64,000 nt of DNA from Streptomyces sp. CB03234 (GCF_001905885.1 NZ_LIYH01000002.1:425591-489590); one strand, 5' to 3'. Positions 25,884 through 35,109 are shown, numbered from the stretch's first letter. Numbers and translations: made by a program. The notes: generated by a model from the sequence alone, not told the origin.

Positions 25884-27431
25884 ATGGATATGCACACAGT
25901 CGTGGTGGGGACGTCCGGCGCCACCGCCCAGGACGTCATCGCCGTGGCCCGCGGCAACGCCCGTGTCGAGCTCTCCCCGGAGGCGCTCACCGCGCTCGCC
26001 AAGGCCCGCGAGATCGTCGACGCCCTCGCCGCCAAGCCCGAGCCCGTCTACGGCGTCTCGACCGGCTTCGGCGCGCTTGCCACCCGGCACATCAGCCCCG
26101 AGCTCCGCGCCCAGCTGCAGCGCAACATCGTCCGCTCGCACGCCGCCGGCATGGGCGCGCCCGTCGAGCGCGAGGTCGTGCGGGCGCTGATGTTCCTGCG
26201 GCTCAAGACCGTCTGCTCCGGGCACACCGGGGTCCGGCCCCAGGTCGCGCAGACCATGGCGGACGTGCTCAACGCGGGCATCACCCCCGTCGTCCACGAG
26301 TACGGCTCCCTCGGCTGCTCCGGCGACCTCGCCCCGCTCAGCCACTGCGCGCTCACCCTGATGGGCGAGGGTGACGCCGAAGGCCCCGACGGTCGCGTCC
26401 GCCCCGCCGGAGAGCTCCTCGCCGAGCACGGCATCGAGCCCGTCGAGCTCCGCGAGAAGGAGGGCCTCGCCCTCCTCAACGGCACCGACGGCATGCTCGG
26501 CATGCTGATCATGGCCCTGGACGACCTCGACAAGCTCTACAAGTCCGCCGACATCACCGCCGCCCTGTCGCTGGAAGCGCTCCTGGGTACGGAGAAGGTC
26601 CTCGCGCCCGAGCTGCACGCCATCCGCCCGCACCCCGGCCAGGGCGCCGCCGCCGCGAACATGCTCGCCGTCCTCAAGGGCTCCGGCCTCACCGGCCACT
26701 TCCAGCAGGACGAGGCCCCCCGCGTCCAGGACGCCTACTCGGTGCGCTGCGCCCCGCAGGTCGCCGGAGCGGGCCGCGACACCATGGCCCACGCCCGGCT
26801 CGTCGCCGAGCGGGAGCTGGCCTCCGCCGTCGACAACCCGGTGGTCCTGCCCGACGGCCGCGTCGAGTCCAACGGCAACTTCCACGGCGCGCCCGTCGCG
26901 TACGTCCTGGACTTCCTCGCCATCGCCGCCGCCGACCTCGGCTCCATCGCCGAACGCCGCACCGACCGGCTGCTCGACAAGAACCGCTCCCACGGCCTGC
27001 CGCCGTTCCTCGCCGACGACGCGGGTGTCGACTCGGGGCTGATGATCGCCCAGTACACACAGGCCGCCCTGGTGAGCGAGCTGAAGCGGCTCGCCGTCCC
27101 GGCCTCCGCCGACTCCATCCCGTCCTCCGCCATGCAGGAGGACCACGTCTCCATGGGCTGGTCCGCCGCCCGCAAGCTGCGCACCGCCGTCGGCAACCTG
27201 GGCCGGATCATCGCCGTCGAGCTGTACGCCGCGACCCGCGCCATCGAGCTGCGCGACGGGCTCACCCCGGCGCCCGCCTCCCGCGCCGCCATCGAGGCGC
27301 TGCGTGCGGCAGGCGTCCAGGGCCCCGGGCCGGATCGTTTCCTCGCGCCCGACCTGGAGGCCGCCGACGCCTTCGTACGGGAGGGGAAGCTCGTCGAGGC
27401 GGTCGAGAAGGTCACCGGCCCGCTGGCCTGA
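25884..27431 (+). CDS. hutH: Histidine ammonia-lyase
   Basis: A 515-residue enzyme that removes ammonia from L-histidine to give urocanate, the first step of histidine use. The MIO prosthetic group should form from Cys145-Ser146-Gly147 in GSLGCSGDLAPLSH; Streptomyces enzymes have Cys where most have Ala. Also visible are YGVSTGFGALA, NGTDGMLGM, QDAYSVRCAPQVAG and FHGAPVAYVLDF of the catalytic core. Two ATGs are possible (25884 and 25890); I chose the first because the -10-like TACGCT lies 7 nt upstream and there is no Shine-Dalgarno. The frame is open far upstream, but that part is repeat sequence. Confidence 0.95.
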   Translation: MDMHTVVVGTSGATAQDVIAVARGNARVELSPEALTALAKAREIVDALAAKPEPVYGVSTGFGALATRHISPELRAQLQRNIVRSHAAGMGAPVEREVVRALMFLRLKTVCSGHTGVRPQVAQTMADVLNAGITPVVHEYGSLGCSGDLAPLSHCALTLMGEGDAEGPDGRVRPAGELLAEHGIEPVELREKEGLALLNGTDGMLGMLIMALDDLDKLYKSADITAALSLEALLGTEKVLAPELHAIRPHPGQGAAAANMLAVLKGSGLTGHFQQDEAPRVQDAYSVRCAPQVAGAGRDTMAHARLVAERELASAVDNPVVLPDGRVESNGNFHGAPVAYVLDFLAIAAADLGSIAERRTDRLLDKNRSHGLPPFLADDAGVDSGLMIAQYTQAALVSELKRLAVPASADSIPSSAMQEDHVSMGWSAARKLRTAVGNLGRIIAVELYAATRAIELRDGLTPAPASRAAIEALRAAGVQGPGPDRFLAPDLEAADAFVREGKLVEAVEKVTGPLA

Positions 27432-27445
27432 CGACGCCTTGCGCC

Positions 27446-27479
27446 GGGGCGCGCACCGTCACAGGACGGTGTGCGCCCC
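27446..27479. terminator. Bidirectional hairpin terminator between hutH and LADTG protein gene
   Basis: A 15-bp stem (GGGGCGCGCACCGTC / GACGGTGTGCGCCCC, one G-T pair) with an ACAG loop. It follows hutH by 14 bp and overlaps the last codons of the convergent gene. Confidence 0.8.
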
Positions 27480-27740
27480 TCGTCGTACGGCGAAGGCCAC
27501 CAGCCCTGTCCCCATCGCGAGGAAGGCCGCGCCGCCGATCAGGTACGGGGTGGTGTCCACGCCGCCGGTGTCGGCCAGGACCAGCTGCTCCTGGCCCTTC
27601 GCGGCCGTGGACGTTCTCGTTTCGTGCTGCTCCGCGGGTGGCCGCTCAACGGTGGCGTTGGCCGAAGGGACGAACCACAGCGCACCGAGCAGGGTCCCGG
27701 CGGCGGTGGCGGTCAGCAGCGGTCGACGTGCGACGGACAC
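27459..27740 (-). CDS. Small LAxTG cell-wall-anchored protein
   Basis: A 93-residue surface protein. Signal peptide 1-29 (ending PSANA), a short polar segment (30-52), the sorting motif LADTG at 55-59, a hydrophobic helix (about 65-84) and a VRRGAH basic tail, the complete tripartite signal read by actinobacterial class E sortases. The exposed part would be only about 28 residues, so it may be a spacer or coat component and not an enzyme. GTG start with AAGGA 9 nt upstream. Confidence 0.87.
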   Translation of the reverse strand: MSVARRPLLTATAAGTLLGALWFVPSANATVERPPAEQHETRTSTAAKGQEQLVLADTGGVDTTPYLIGGAAFLAMGTGLVAFAVRRGAHTVL

Positions 27741-27846
27741 AGATTCAGATCCTTTTGCGGAACCGAGAATTGGTGGGTGCGCCGATGCTAATGAACACAG
27801 CGGGTCGCTGGAAAGTCATGGGCCCCGGCGGCTTACGCTCCGTCAT

Positions 27847-28188
27847 ATGAGCCCTTCTGAGACATCACGGTATGTGCGCCTTCGCGTGGAACTGCTGCTG
27901 GAAGTGACGGACAACGACCAACTCACCGGAGCCGCGCTGGAGCGCGTCGAAGCCGACGAATTCATGCCGGACGAGGAGCGTACGCACGCCCGATCCGCGG
28001 TACGAGAAGACGAAGCGGAAGCTCTCGCCTACCTCGTCGAGCCGGTCGACCTGCTCGGCCAGGTGCCCGGCGTGGAGCTCGCCCAGGCGTCGTGGAGCAG
28101 CGAGCAGGTCGAGTACGACCCCGACGCGGAGATGTGGGACCTGGATGAGGAGGATGATGAGGATCACCTCGACGACGTACGGCCGTAG
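27847..28188 (+). CDS. Acidic protein, function unknown
   Basis: A 113-residue soluble protein with a strongly acidic C-terminus (EMWDLDEEDDEDHLDDV). The N-terminal half (SRYVRLRVELLLEVTDNDQL) looks like a small alpha/beta fold. I do not recognise a family. TACGCT lies 7 nt before the ATG with no Shine-Dalgarno, as for birA and hutH, suggesting a leaderless mRNA. Divergent from the LADTG protein gene across 106 bp. Confidence 0.78.
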   Translation: MSPSETSRYVRLRVELLLEVTDNDQLTGAALERVEADEFMPDEERTHARSAVREDEAEALAYLVEPVDLLGQVPGVELAQASWSSEQVEYDPDAEMWDLDEEDDEDHLDDVRP

Positions 28189-28417
28189 CGTGTGACCTGT
28201 GACACGCTCCGGGTCCCGGACCGCCGCTGTGGCGGGCGCGTCCGGGGCCCATTTCACGCGCATCGGTATACCTCGGGAAGATCGGGAACCAACGGCTCCC
28301 CCGGGCGCGTCGATCAGTGGTGTTCCCCACATCCGTACCGGATGGGGAACGGGACGGGTTGTTATGGGTGTTGTTGAGACAGTTGGCAGGGAATCGGCGA
28401 CGATGGAGAAGCGTGTG

Positions 28418-29668
28418 ATGACGGACAGCAAGCGGCGCAAGGGCCTGGCGGCCGCGTCCGCACTGCTCGGCGGCGTACTGGTGCTCACCGGCTGCACCGG
28501 CGGTGAGGACGAGGCCGACGCCTCCGAAAGCTCGAAGACGTCACAGTCCCAGGTCGACGCGGCGGCGGCGAAGGACGCCTCCGAGGCCCGAATAACGATC
28601 TCCCCGAAGAACGGCGCGCAGAACGCCGGCATCAACAACGACGCCAAGGTCACTGTCAGCGAGGGCACGCTCACGCAGGTCACGATGACCGCCCCGGACG
28701 GCACGACCGTCAAGGGCGAGATCGCCGCCGACGGCACCAGCTGGAAGCCCAGCGAGCAGCTGGAGCGGGCCACCACCTACAAGATCGCCGCCACCGCCAA
28801 GGACTCCGAGGGCCGTGAGGCCCACGAGAACTCCTCCTTCACCACCGTCTCCAAGGACAACAGCTTCATCGGGAACTTCACCCCCGAGGACGGCTCCACG
28901 GTCGGCGTCGGCATGCCCGTCTCGATCAACTTCAACAAGCCGATCACGGACAAGAAGGCCGTCCAGTCCGGCATCACCGTCTCGTCCACCAGCGGCCAGG
29001 AAATCGTCGGCCACTGGTTCAACTCCCAGCGCATCGACTTCCGCCCCGAGAACTACTGGGCCGAGGGCTCCAAGGTCACGCTGAAGCTGAACCTCGACGG
29101 CGTCGAGGGCTCCGACGGCGTCTACGGCGTCCAGCAGAAGACCGTCACCTTCACCATCGGCCGCAACCAGGTCTCCACCGTCGACGCCGCCGCCAAGACC
29201 ATGACGGTCACCCAGGACGGCAAGACGATCAAGACCATCCCGATCTCCGCCGGCGCCCCCGAGAACCCGACCTACAACGGCCAGATGGTCATCTCCGAGA
29301 AGTTCAAGGAGACCCGGATGGACGGCTCGACGGTCGGCTTCACCAAGAAGGACGGCAAGGGCGAGTACGACATCAAGGACGTGCCGCACGCCATGCGGCT
29401 GTCCACCTCGGGCACCTTCATCCACGGCAACTACTGGGGCTCGGACTCCATCTTCGGCAAGGTCAACACCAGCCACGGCTGCGTGGGCCTCAACGACGCC
29501 AAGGGCGCCAACGACCCGAAGCAGCCCGGTGCCTGGTTCTACGACAACTCGATCGTCGGTGACGTGGTCGTCGTCAAGAACTCCAAGGACAAGACCATCG
29601 CCCCGGACAACGGCCTCAACGGCTGGAACATGAGCTGGGCGGAGTGGAAGGCCGGCTCGGCCGTCTGA
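28418..29668 (+). CDS. L,D-transpeptidase lipoprotein with Ig-like domains
   Basis: A 416-residue envelope enzyme forming 3-3 crosslinks in peptidoglycan. Signal peptide with lipobox LTGC (Cys26); then two Ig-like domains (about 57-150 and 150-255, the second starting IGNFTPEDGSTVG) and the YkuD catalytic domain (about 258-395). The catalytic motif is HGNYWG ... SHGCVGLN with nucleophile Cys355. The second ATG was chosen because GGAGAA lies 7 nt upstream; another ATG five codons earlier is possible. Monocistronic: a strong hairpin follows. Confidence 0.94.
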   Translation: MTDSKRRKGLAAASALLGGVLVLTGCTGGEDEADASESSKTSQSQVDAAAAKDASEARITISPKNGAQNAGINNDAKVTVSEGTLTQVTMTAPDGTTVKGEIAADGTSWKPSEQLERATTYKIAATAKDSEGREAHENSSFTTVSKDNSFIGNFTPEDGSTVGVGMPVSINFNKPITDKKAVQSGITVSSTSGQEIVGHWFNSQRIDFRPENYWAEGSKVTLKLNLDGVEGSDGVYGVQQKTVTFTIGRNQVSTVDAAAKTMTVTQDGKTIKTIPISAGAPENPTYNGQMVISEKFKETRMDGSTVGFTKKDGKGEYDIKDVPHAMRLSTSGTFIHGNYWGSDSIFGKVNTSHGCVGLNDAKGANDPKQPGAWFYDNSIVGDVVVVKNSKDKTIAPDNGLNGWNMSWAEWKAGSAV

Positions 29669-29683
29669 GCCACCACTGAACGA

Positions 29684-29721
29684 ACGGGCGGCGGTCCTCC
29701 TCACGGAGGGCCGCCGCCCGT
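29684..29721. terminator. Bidirectional hairpin terminator
   Basis: A 17-bp stem (ACGGGCGGCGGTCCTCC / GGAGGGCCGCCGCCCGT, one G-T pair) with a TCAC loop, placed between the convergent L,D-transpeptidase and XRE regulator genes. Confidence 0.85.
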
Positions 29722-29752
29722 CGTCGTACGCACGCTACGTACGCCGCTGCGC

Positions 29753-30613
29753 TCAGCGCGCCCCCGCGACCTCGTCGACCCCCCAGTTCGCCAGCAGCCG
29801 CAGCGACTCCGCCGACGGCGTGCCCGGCTCCGCCGTGTACGTCACCAGGCTCAGGTCGTGGTCGTCCGGCAGCCGCAGCGTCTCGTACGCCAGCGTCAGT
29901 TCGCCCACCAGCGGATGGTGCAGCCGCTTCGCGCCGTGCCCCTTCTCCTGCACCGTGTGCGCCGCCCACAGCTCGCGGAACTCCGAGCTCTTCACGGACA
30001 GTTCACCGACCAGCGTCGACAGTTGCGGATCGTCCGGCGAGCAGCCCGCGTACAGCCGCAGCGCGCTCACCACCTCCGTCGCCTTCGCCTCCCAGTCGAC
30101 GTACAGATCGCGGACGTTCGGGTCGAGGAACAGCTGCCGTGCCATGTTCCGCTCCTGCGGCTGGAGCGCCGCGAAGTCCCCGAACAGCGCCCGCGCCAGC
30201 CTGTTCCAGGCCAGGATGTCCAGCCGCCGCCCCAGGACGAACGCCGGCACCCCCTCCATCGCGTCCAGCAGGTGCTGCAGCGCCGGGCGCACCGTCTGCG
30301 GCCGGGTCGCCGGCACCCGCCGCTTCTTCTTGTGCGTCGGCCTCGCCAGGTGCGTCAGATGGTCACGCTCGGCGTCCGTCAGACGCAGCGCCCGCGCGAT
30401 CGCGTCCAGCACCTCGATGGACACGTTGCGGCCGTTGCCCTGCTCCAGGCGCGTGTAGTACGCGACGGAAACGCCGGCCAGCTGCGCCAGCTCCTCCCGC
30501 CGCAGCCCCGGTACCCGGCGGTGGCGCCCGAACTCGGGAAGCCCGACGTCCTCCGGCTTCAGCCGGGCCCGCCGGGAGCGGAGGAACTCACTCAGTTCGG
30601 CACGCTGATCCAT
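29753..30613 (-). CDS. XRE-family regulator with MmyB-like ligand-binding domain
   Basis: A 286-residue regulator. The N-terminal HTH (about 10-85) includes [20 protein letters not shown] and [11 protein letters not shown]; the C-terminal domain (about 110-280) starts [20 protein letters not shown] and has [14 protein letters not shown], the MmyB-like fold that binds fatty-acid-like ligands. Divergent from the alcohol dehydrogenase gene with 127 bp between, so it probably controls that gene. ATG start. Confidence 0.92.
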   Translation of the reverse strand: MDQRAELSEFLRSRRARLKPEDVGLPEFGRHRRVPGLRREELAQLAGVSVAYYTRLEQGNGRNVSIEVLDAIARALRLTDAERDHLTHLARPTHKKKRRVPATRPQTVRPALQHLLDAMEGVPAFVLGRRLDILAWNRLARALFGDFAALQPQERNMARQLFLDPNVRDLYVDWEAKATEVVSALRLYAGCSPDDPQLSTLVGELSVKSSEFRELWAAHTVQEKGHGAKRLHHPLVGELTLAYETLRLPDDHDLSLVTYTAEPGTPSAESLRLLANWGVDEVAGAR

Positions 30614-30740
30614 ACGTCAAGTATTCCGGGTCGTACGTACCGACAGGCGGCTGATCCTGTCCCTGCCAGTAGTACGCACAGCGGACGTACGAACGACAGA
30701 GACCTGGGCGGCCCGCGCCGGCACCGGCAGACTCACTGCC

Positions 30741-31784
30741 ATGACCACGAACGTCTCCGCTTACGCAGCCCCCGCCGCCAACGCCCCGCTGGAGCGCACC
30801 ACCATCCCGCGCCGGGCGGTCGGCGAGCACGACGTACTGATCGAGATCAGGTACGCGGGCATCTGCCACTCCGACATCCACCAGGCCCGCGACGGCTGGG
30901 GCGAGGGCATCTTCCCGATGGTGCCCGGCCACGAGATCGCCGGAATCGTCACCGAGGTCGGTGCGGGGGTCACGAAGTACCAGGCCGGCGACCGGGTCGG
31001 TGTGGGCTGCTTCGTCGACTCCTGCCGCCGGTGCGACTACTGCCGCCAGGGTCTGGAGCAGTACTGCGTCGAGGGCATGACCGGCACGTACAACGCCCTC
31101 GACCGCAGCGGCGAACCCACCTACGGCGGCTACTCCACCCACATCGTCGTCGACGAGAACTACACCGTCCGCATACCCGACGGCCTCGCCCTCGACGTCG
31201 CCGCCCCGCTGCTGTGCGCCGGCATCACCCTCTACTCGCCGCTCGTCCACTGGAAGGCCGGCCCCGGCAAGAACGTGGCCATCGTCGGACTCGGCGGCCT
31301 CGGCCACATGGGCGTGAAGATCGCCCACGCGCTGGGCGCCGAGGTCACCGTCCTGAGCCAGACCCTGCGCAAGCAGGACGACGGCCTCGCGATGGGCGCC
31401 GACCACTTCTACGCGACCAGCGACCCGGAGACCTTCGACAAGCTCGCCGGCACCTTCGACCTGATCGTCTCCACGGTCTCCGCGCCGCTGGACCTCGGTG
31501 CCTACCTGGGCCTGCTGAAGACCGACGGCGCCCTGGTGAACGTCGGCGCGCCGGAGGAGCCCGTCTCGCTGAACCTCTTCTCCGTCATCGGCGGCCGCAA
31601 GACCCTCGCCGGCTCGATGATCGGCGGGATCGCCGAGACCCAGGAAATGCTGGACTTCTGCGCCGAGCACGGCCTGGGCGCGGAGATCGAACTGATCCGC
31701 GCGGATCAGATCAACGAGGCGTACGAGCGCGTGCTGAAGAGCGACGTGCGGTACCGCTTCGTCATCGACACCGCGACGATCTGA
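30741..31784 (+). CDS. Zinc-dependent alcohol dehydrogenase, YahK/CAD-like
   Basis: A 347-residue NADP(H)-type medium-chain dehydrogenase/reductase. Catalytic zinc ligands are in GICHSD and PGHE; the structural zinc site is [15 protein letters not shown]; the Rossmann motif is [12 protein letters not shown]. Members reduce broad aldehydes, including cinnamaldehyde-like substrates. Start ATG lies close to the divergent XRE gene, so ligand-responsive control is likely. It is followed by a DUF1330 gene 86 bp downstream, possibly cotranscribed. Confidence 0.93.
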   Translation: MTTNVSAYAAPAANAPLERTTIPRRAVGEHDVLIEIRYAGICHSDIHQARDGWGEGIFPMVPGHEIAGIVTEVGAGVTKYQAGDRVGVGCFVDSCRRCDYCRQGLEQYCVEGMTGTYNALDRSGEPTYGGYSTHIVVDENYTVRIPDGLALDVAAPLLCAGITLYSPLVHWKAGPGKNVAIVGLGGLGHMGVKIAHALGAEVTVLSQTLRKQDDGLAMGADHFYATSDPETFDKLAGTFDLIVSTVSAPLDLGAYLGLLKTDGALVNVGAPEEPVSLNLFSVIGGRKTLAGSMIGGIAETQEMLDFCAEHGLGAEIELIRADQINEAYERVLKSDVRYRFVIDTATI

Positions 31785-31870
31785 CGGCGCTGTCGATGAC
31801 GTCCGGGGTAATCGACCCCGTACGCCCACGCAGGGAGCATGGGGTCGTTCCCACCCACGAGGAGGACCCC

Positions 31871-32221
31871 ATGCCCGCGTACGCCATCGGAAACCTGCGC
31901 CCCGCCGCCGCGCTCGACGACGAGGTGTTCACCTACATGGAGCGCATCCAGGCCACCCTCGACCCCTTCGGCGGCCGGTTCCTCGTGCACGGCGCGCCGG
32001 CCATGGAGGTCCGCGAGGGCGAGTGGAACACCGCGCTCGTCATCATCGGGTTCCCGTCGCTGGACCACGCGCGCGACTGGTACGACTCCGAGGCCTACCA
32101 GCGGCTCGTCCCGCTTCGGACCCGGCACATGAGCGGCGACGTCCTGCTCATCGACGGAGTCGCCCCCGACTACGACGTCACGGCGACGGCCGCGATGCTG
32201 CGGGCGGCGCAGACCGCCTGA
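31871..32221 (+). CDS. DUF1330-family protein
   Basis: A 116-residue protein with the ferredoxin-like DUF1330 pattern: MPAYAIGNLRP start, GGRFLVHGAP, VIIGFPSLDHARDWYDSEAY and QRLVPLR. Function unknown; relatives are small oxidative-stress or dimeric barrel proteins. GAGGAGG lies 6 nt before the ATG. The same frame stays open for a long way upstream but that region is antisense to, or out of frame with, established genes. Confidence 0.9.
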   Translation: MPAYAIGNLRPAAALDDEVFTYMERIQATLDPFGGRFLVHGAPAMEVREGEWNTALVIIGFPSLDHARDWYDSEAYQRLVPLRTRHMSGDVLLIDGVAPDYDVTATAAMLRAAQTA

Positions 32222-32290
32222 CGGCGGGTCAGGCCTGTGTGGCTTCAGGCGTGCGCGGCCTTGAGGCCTGTGCGGCAGGCCCTTGCGACC

Positions 32291-33925
32291 TCAGGCCCCG
32301 GCGCCCGGTCTAACGGCCCGGCCCGCCCTCAGCTCCAACCGGTCGCCGGCGAACGCGCTGCGGAAGCGGCGGTCGTGCGAGACCACGACGACCGCCCCCT
32401 CGTACGCCGCCAGGGCCGCCTCCAGCTCCTCCACCAGGCCGAGCGCCACATGGTTCGTCGGCTCGTCCAGTACGAGGAGGCCGGCCGGACGTGTCACCAG
32501 GCGGGCCAGCTCCAGCCGCCGCCGCTGGCCCACCGACAGGGCGGCCACCGGAACCGGCAGGTCCTCCTCCCGGAACAGCCCGAGCGCCAGCAGCTCCTCC
32601 GCGTGGTCCTCCGGCGCACCGGGGCGCCCGGCCGCGAACGCCGCCAGCAGCGGGCGGCGCGACGGGCGCGCGGGCAGCTCCTGCGGCAGGTAGCCCACCC
32701 GCCCCGGCCGGTGCACGGTGCCCGCGTCGGGGCGCAGGTCCCCGGCGATCACCCGCAGCAGGGTCGTCTTCCCGGCACCGTTCGGGCCGGTCACCAGCAG
32801 CCGGCCGCCCGCCCCGACGCGCAGGCCCGCCACCCGCAGCCGGTCGCCGACGACCACACCGTTCAGCTCCACCGCCACGTCCTGGGCGTCCGGCGCGACC
32901 AGCCGGGGCGCGAACCGCAACGGTTCCGGCGGCGCGGGGACCGGCTCCCGCCGCAGCCGCTCCAGCCGCTGCCGCGCCGTCCTGACCCGCCCGGACAGCT
33001 TCGCCTCGTGCGAGCGCCGGTGCTTGCCGAAGCCCTCGCGCGGGTCCTTGCCCGAAGCGGCCAGCCGCTGTCCGGCAGCCGCGACCAGGGCCTCCGTGTC
33101 CGCCACGTCGTCCAGCCACGCCTGGTGGTCCAGCTCCCAGCGGCGGCGGGCGGCGGCCTTCGCCGTCCGGTAACCGGCCCAGCCGTCCCCGTACCGCGTC
33201 ACCGCCCGCGTGTCCCGGTCGACCTCCAGGAGCGCGGTCGCCACCGCCTCCAGGAACACCCGGTCGTGCGTCACGGCCAGCACCGTGCCCCGGTGCGCCC
33301 GCAGCCGCTCCTCCAGCCAGCCGGTCGCCTGCCGGTCGAGATGATTCGTCGGCTCGTCGAGCAGCAGCAGCTCGGCGCCCGACGCCAGCACACAGGCCAG
33401 CGCCAGCCGCGACTGCTCGCCACCGGAGAGCGACCCCAGCGGCCGCCCGCGCCCGATGTGCCCGACGCCCAGCCCGTGCAGGGCGGCGTCGACCCGGGCA
33501 TCCGCCCGGTAACCGCCGCGCTCCTCGTACGCGCTCAACAGCTCGCCGTACGCCGCCAGTTCGGCCTCCGACGCCTCGGCGAGGGCTGCTTCGGCCGCCC
33601 GCAGCCGCCGCTCCATCGCCCGCAGCTCGCAGAGCGACGCGTCCACCGCGTCCTGCACGCTCGCCGCCGGGTCCAGGTCCAGGGTCTGCCCGAGATGGGC
33701 CACCCCGCCGGGGAAGCGGACGGTCACCTCCCCGCTGCCGGGCGCCTCGGCCCCGGCGAGCATCCGCAACAACGTGGACTTGCCGGAGCCGTTCTCCCCG
33801 ATGACGCCGATCTTCTCACCGGGGCGGACGGTGAACGTGACCTGATCCAGCACGGAGCGGTCCCCGTACGCCTTGGACACGTCCTTGAGGGTCAATTGAG
33901 AGGGGTCGTGGGCGCGATCGCGCAT
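32291..33925 (-). CDS. ABC-F family ATPase, likely antibiotic-resistance type
   Basis: A 544-residue soluble protein with two ABC domains and no membrane part. First cassette: GENGSGKSTLL, LSGGEQSRL and LLLLDEPTNHLD. A charged helical linker (about 255-325) is the ribosome-reaching arm. Second cassette: GPNGAGKTTLL, a degenerate signature LSVGQRRRL and LVLDEPTNHVAL. ABC-F proteins bind the ribosomal E site and dislodge antibiotics or rescue stalled ribosomes. ATG with AGGGAAAG 6 nt upstream. That ribosome binding site can pair with an upstream eight-codon leader ORF, which argues for antibiotic-induced expression. The inducing drug is unknown. Confidence 0.93.
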   Translation of the reverse strand: MRDRAHDPSQLTLKDVSKAYGDRSVLDQVTFTVRPGEKIGVIGENGSGKSTLLRMLAGAEAPGSGEVTVRFPGGVAHLGQTLDLDPAASVQDAVDASLCELRAMERRLRAAEAALAEASEAELAAYGELLSAYEERGGYRADARVDAALHGLGVGHIGRGRPLGSLSGGEQSRLALACVLASGAELLLLDEPTNHLDRQATGWLEERLRAHRGTVLAVTHDRVFLEAVATALLEVDRDTRAVTRYGDGWAGYRTAKAAARRRWELDHQAWLDDVADTEALVAAAGQRLAASGKDPREGFGKHRRSHEAKLSGRVRTARQRLERLRREPVPAPPEPLRFAPRLVAPDAQDVAVELNGVVVGDRLRVAGLRVGAGGRLLVTGPNGAGKTTLLRVIAGDLRPDAGTVHRPGRVGYLPQELPARPSRRPLLAAFAAGRPGAPEDHAEELLALGLFREEDLPVPVAALSVGQRRRLELARLVTRPAGLLVLDEPTNHVALGLVEELEAALAAYEGAVVVVSHDRRFRSAFAGDRLELRAGRAVRPGAGA

Positions 33926-33927
33926 GA

Positions 33928-34024
33928 TTTCTTTCCCTGATGTCCGGGTTCGGAAAGGACGGGGCATGACGGGACGCCTGCGCGTCCGCGCCCGGAATCA
34001 GAGAAAGAAGTAGTACGAACCCAT
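33928..34024 (-). promoter_or_regulatory. Attenuator leader of ABC-F gene with SD-sequestering duplex
   Basis: On the minus strand the transcript begins at a leader ORF (34024-33998). Its last codons, TTTCTTTCTCTGA when read with the preceding T, are complementary to the ABC-F Shine-Dalgarno region TCAGGGAAAGAAA (plus-strand 33928-33940) over 13 nt with a single G-U pair. Between them lies a GGACGC-GCAG-GCGTCC hairpin (33972-33987). A ribosome stalled on the leader would free the Shine-Dalgarno, as in erm attenuators. Confidence 0.75.
33998..34024 (-). CDS. Leader peptide MGSYYFFL (attenuation uORF)
   Basis: Eight codons, ATG-GGT-TCG-TAC-TAC-TTC-TTT-CTC-TGA, starting 99 nt before the ABC-F ATG. 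A TACACT hexamer ends 7 nt before the ATG, so the mRNA probably begins at the start codon. The run of aromatic residues and the complementarity to the downstream ribosome binding site fit a drug-sensing stall peptide. Confidence 0.72.
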   Translation of the reverse strand: MGSYYFFL

Positions 34025-34075
34025 GTGCCCGAGTGTAGGGAAGGGCGGGGTGCCGCTCCAGCCGATAAAGCCGGG

Positions 34076-34738
34076 TCAGTCGTCCGCCGAGGCGACGCCG
34101 ACCGGGCAGCTCACGCCCGTACCGCCGATGCCGCAGTAGCCGCCCGGGTTCTTGTCGAGGTACTGCTGGTGGTAGGCCTCGGCCGGGTAGAAGGGGCGGT
34201 CGTCGGCGGGGAGGATCTCCGTGGTGATCGCCCTGTATCCGGAGCCGGTCAGGACCCGCTGGTAGGCGTCGCGGGAGGACTCGGCGGCCGCCGCCTGGGC
34301 GGGGGAGTGGGTGTAGATCGCCGAGCGGTACTGGGTGCCCACGTCGTTGCCCTGGCGGAAGCCCTGAGTGGGGTCGTGGGACTCCCAGAAGAGCTTCAGG
34401 AGCGTTTCGTACGAGACGGCCTTCGGGTCGAAGACCACCCGGACCACCTCCGTGTGGCCCGTCATGCCCGAGCAGACCTCCTCGTAGGAGGGGTTTCGCG
34501 TGTAGCCGCCCTGGTAGCCGACGAGGGTCGTCCAGACACCGTCGGTCTGCCAGAACTTCCGCTCGGCGCCCCAGAAGCAGCCCAGGGCGAAGTCCGCCAC
34601 CTCCAGGCCCTCCGGGTAGGGGCCCAGGAGGGGGTTGCCGAGGACGGTGTGGCGGGCGGGAACGGTGAAACCGGGCTCCGGGCGGCCGCGCAGGGCCTGG
34701 TCGGGGGTGGGGAGCACGGGGGTGCGGCCGAACAGCAT
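34076..34738 (-). CDS. msrA: Peptide methionine sulfoxide reductase A
   Basis: A 220-residue repair enzyme that reduces the S-epimer of methionine sulfoxide. Catalytic Cys54 is in [10 protein letters not shown]; resolving cysteines are Cys202 and Cys211 near the C-terminus ([14 protein letters not shown]). Substrate-site segments [19 protein letters not shown] and GYRAITTEI are present. ATG with AAGGAG 8 nt upstream. Convergent signals are absent; the ABC-F leader lies 52 bp downstream of its stop in the same direction, so msrA read-through could reach it. Confidence 0.95.
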   Translation of the reverse strand: MLFGRTPVLPTPDQALRGRPEPGFTVPARHTVLGNPLLGPYPEGLEVADFALGCFWGAERKFWQTDGVWTTLVGYQGGYTRNPSYEEVCSGMTGHTEVVRVVFDPKAVSYETLLKLFWESHDPTQGFRQGNDVGTQYRSAIYTHSPAQAAAAESSRDAYQRVLTGSGYRAITTEILPADDRPFYPAEAYHQQYLDKNPGGYCGIGGTGVSCPVGVASADD

Positions 34739-34940
34739 GACTCGGTCTCCTTGTCGCGGCGACGCCGGGGCGGCACCGGAACAACGTTCCGGGCACGGGG
34801 GGAATTCCGCGCCGGCCGGCCGGACGGCGTCCGCAGCGCGCGAGCGCGCGGAGCGCGCACGGTTGCGCCAGGTCGGGAGGCGGGCCGGCAGGCCCGGCAG
34901 GTCGGTAGGCGGCCCGACCTCGTCGGCGGGCCGGGGCCCG

Positions 34941-35022
34941 GTCCGCAGGCCTCGCCCTGCGGGCAGGCCCGCAGTCCGCAGGCCCCGCCCTGCGGGGAGG
35001 CCCGCAGTGCGCAGGCCTCCCC
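34941..35022. repeat. 33-bp tandem repeat, 2.5 copies
   Basis: Copies at 34941-34973 and 34974-35006 differ at two positions; a partial third copy follows. Each unit begins GTCCGCAGGCC and contains CCTGCGGG-type inverted sequences. Confidence 0.85.
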
Positions 35023-35059
35023 GTTTCGCGGCCTGAAGACCGGCGGGCAGGTGCTCGTC

Positions 35060-35109
35060 GTGCGCGGGCCGACGGACCGTAGGTGGGCACCCGTGCGCGG
35101 GCCGACGGA
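35060..35109. repeat. Second 33-bp-period repeat
   Basis: GTGCGCGGGCCGACGGA occurs at 35060-35076 and again at 35093-35109, offset by exactly 33 bp, the same period as the block 50 bp to the left. Confidence 0.75.

Noticed and set aside
34941..35022. CRISPR-like array
   Set aside because: Only 2.5 direct tandem copies, no spacers, no cas genes nearby.
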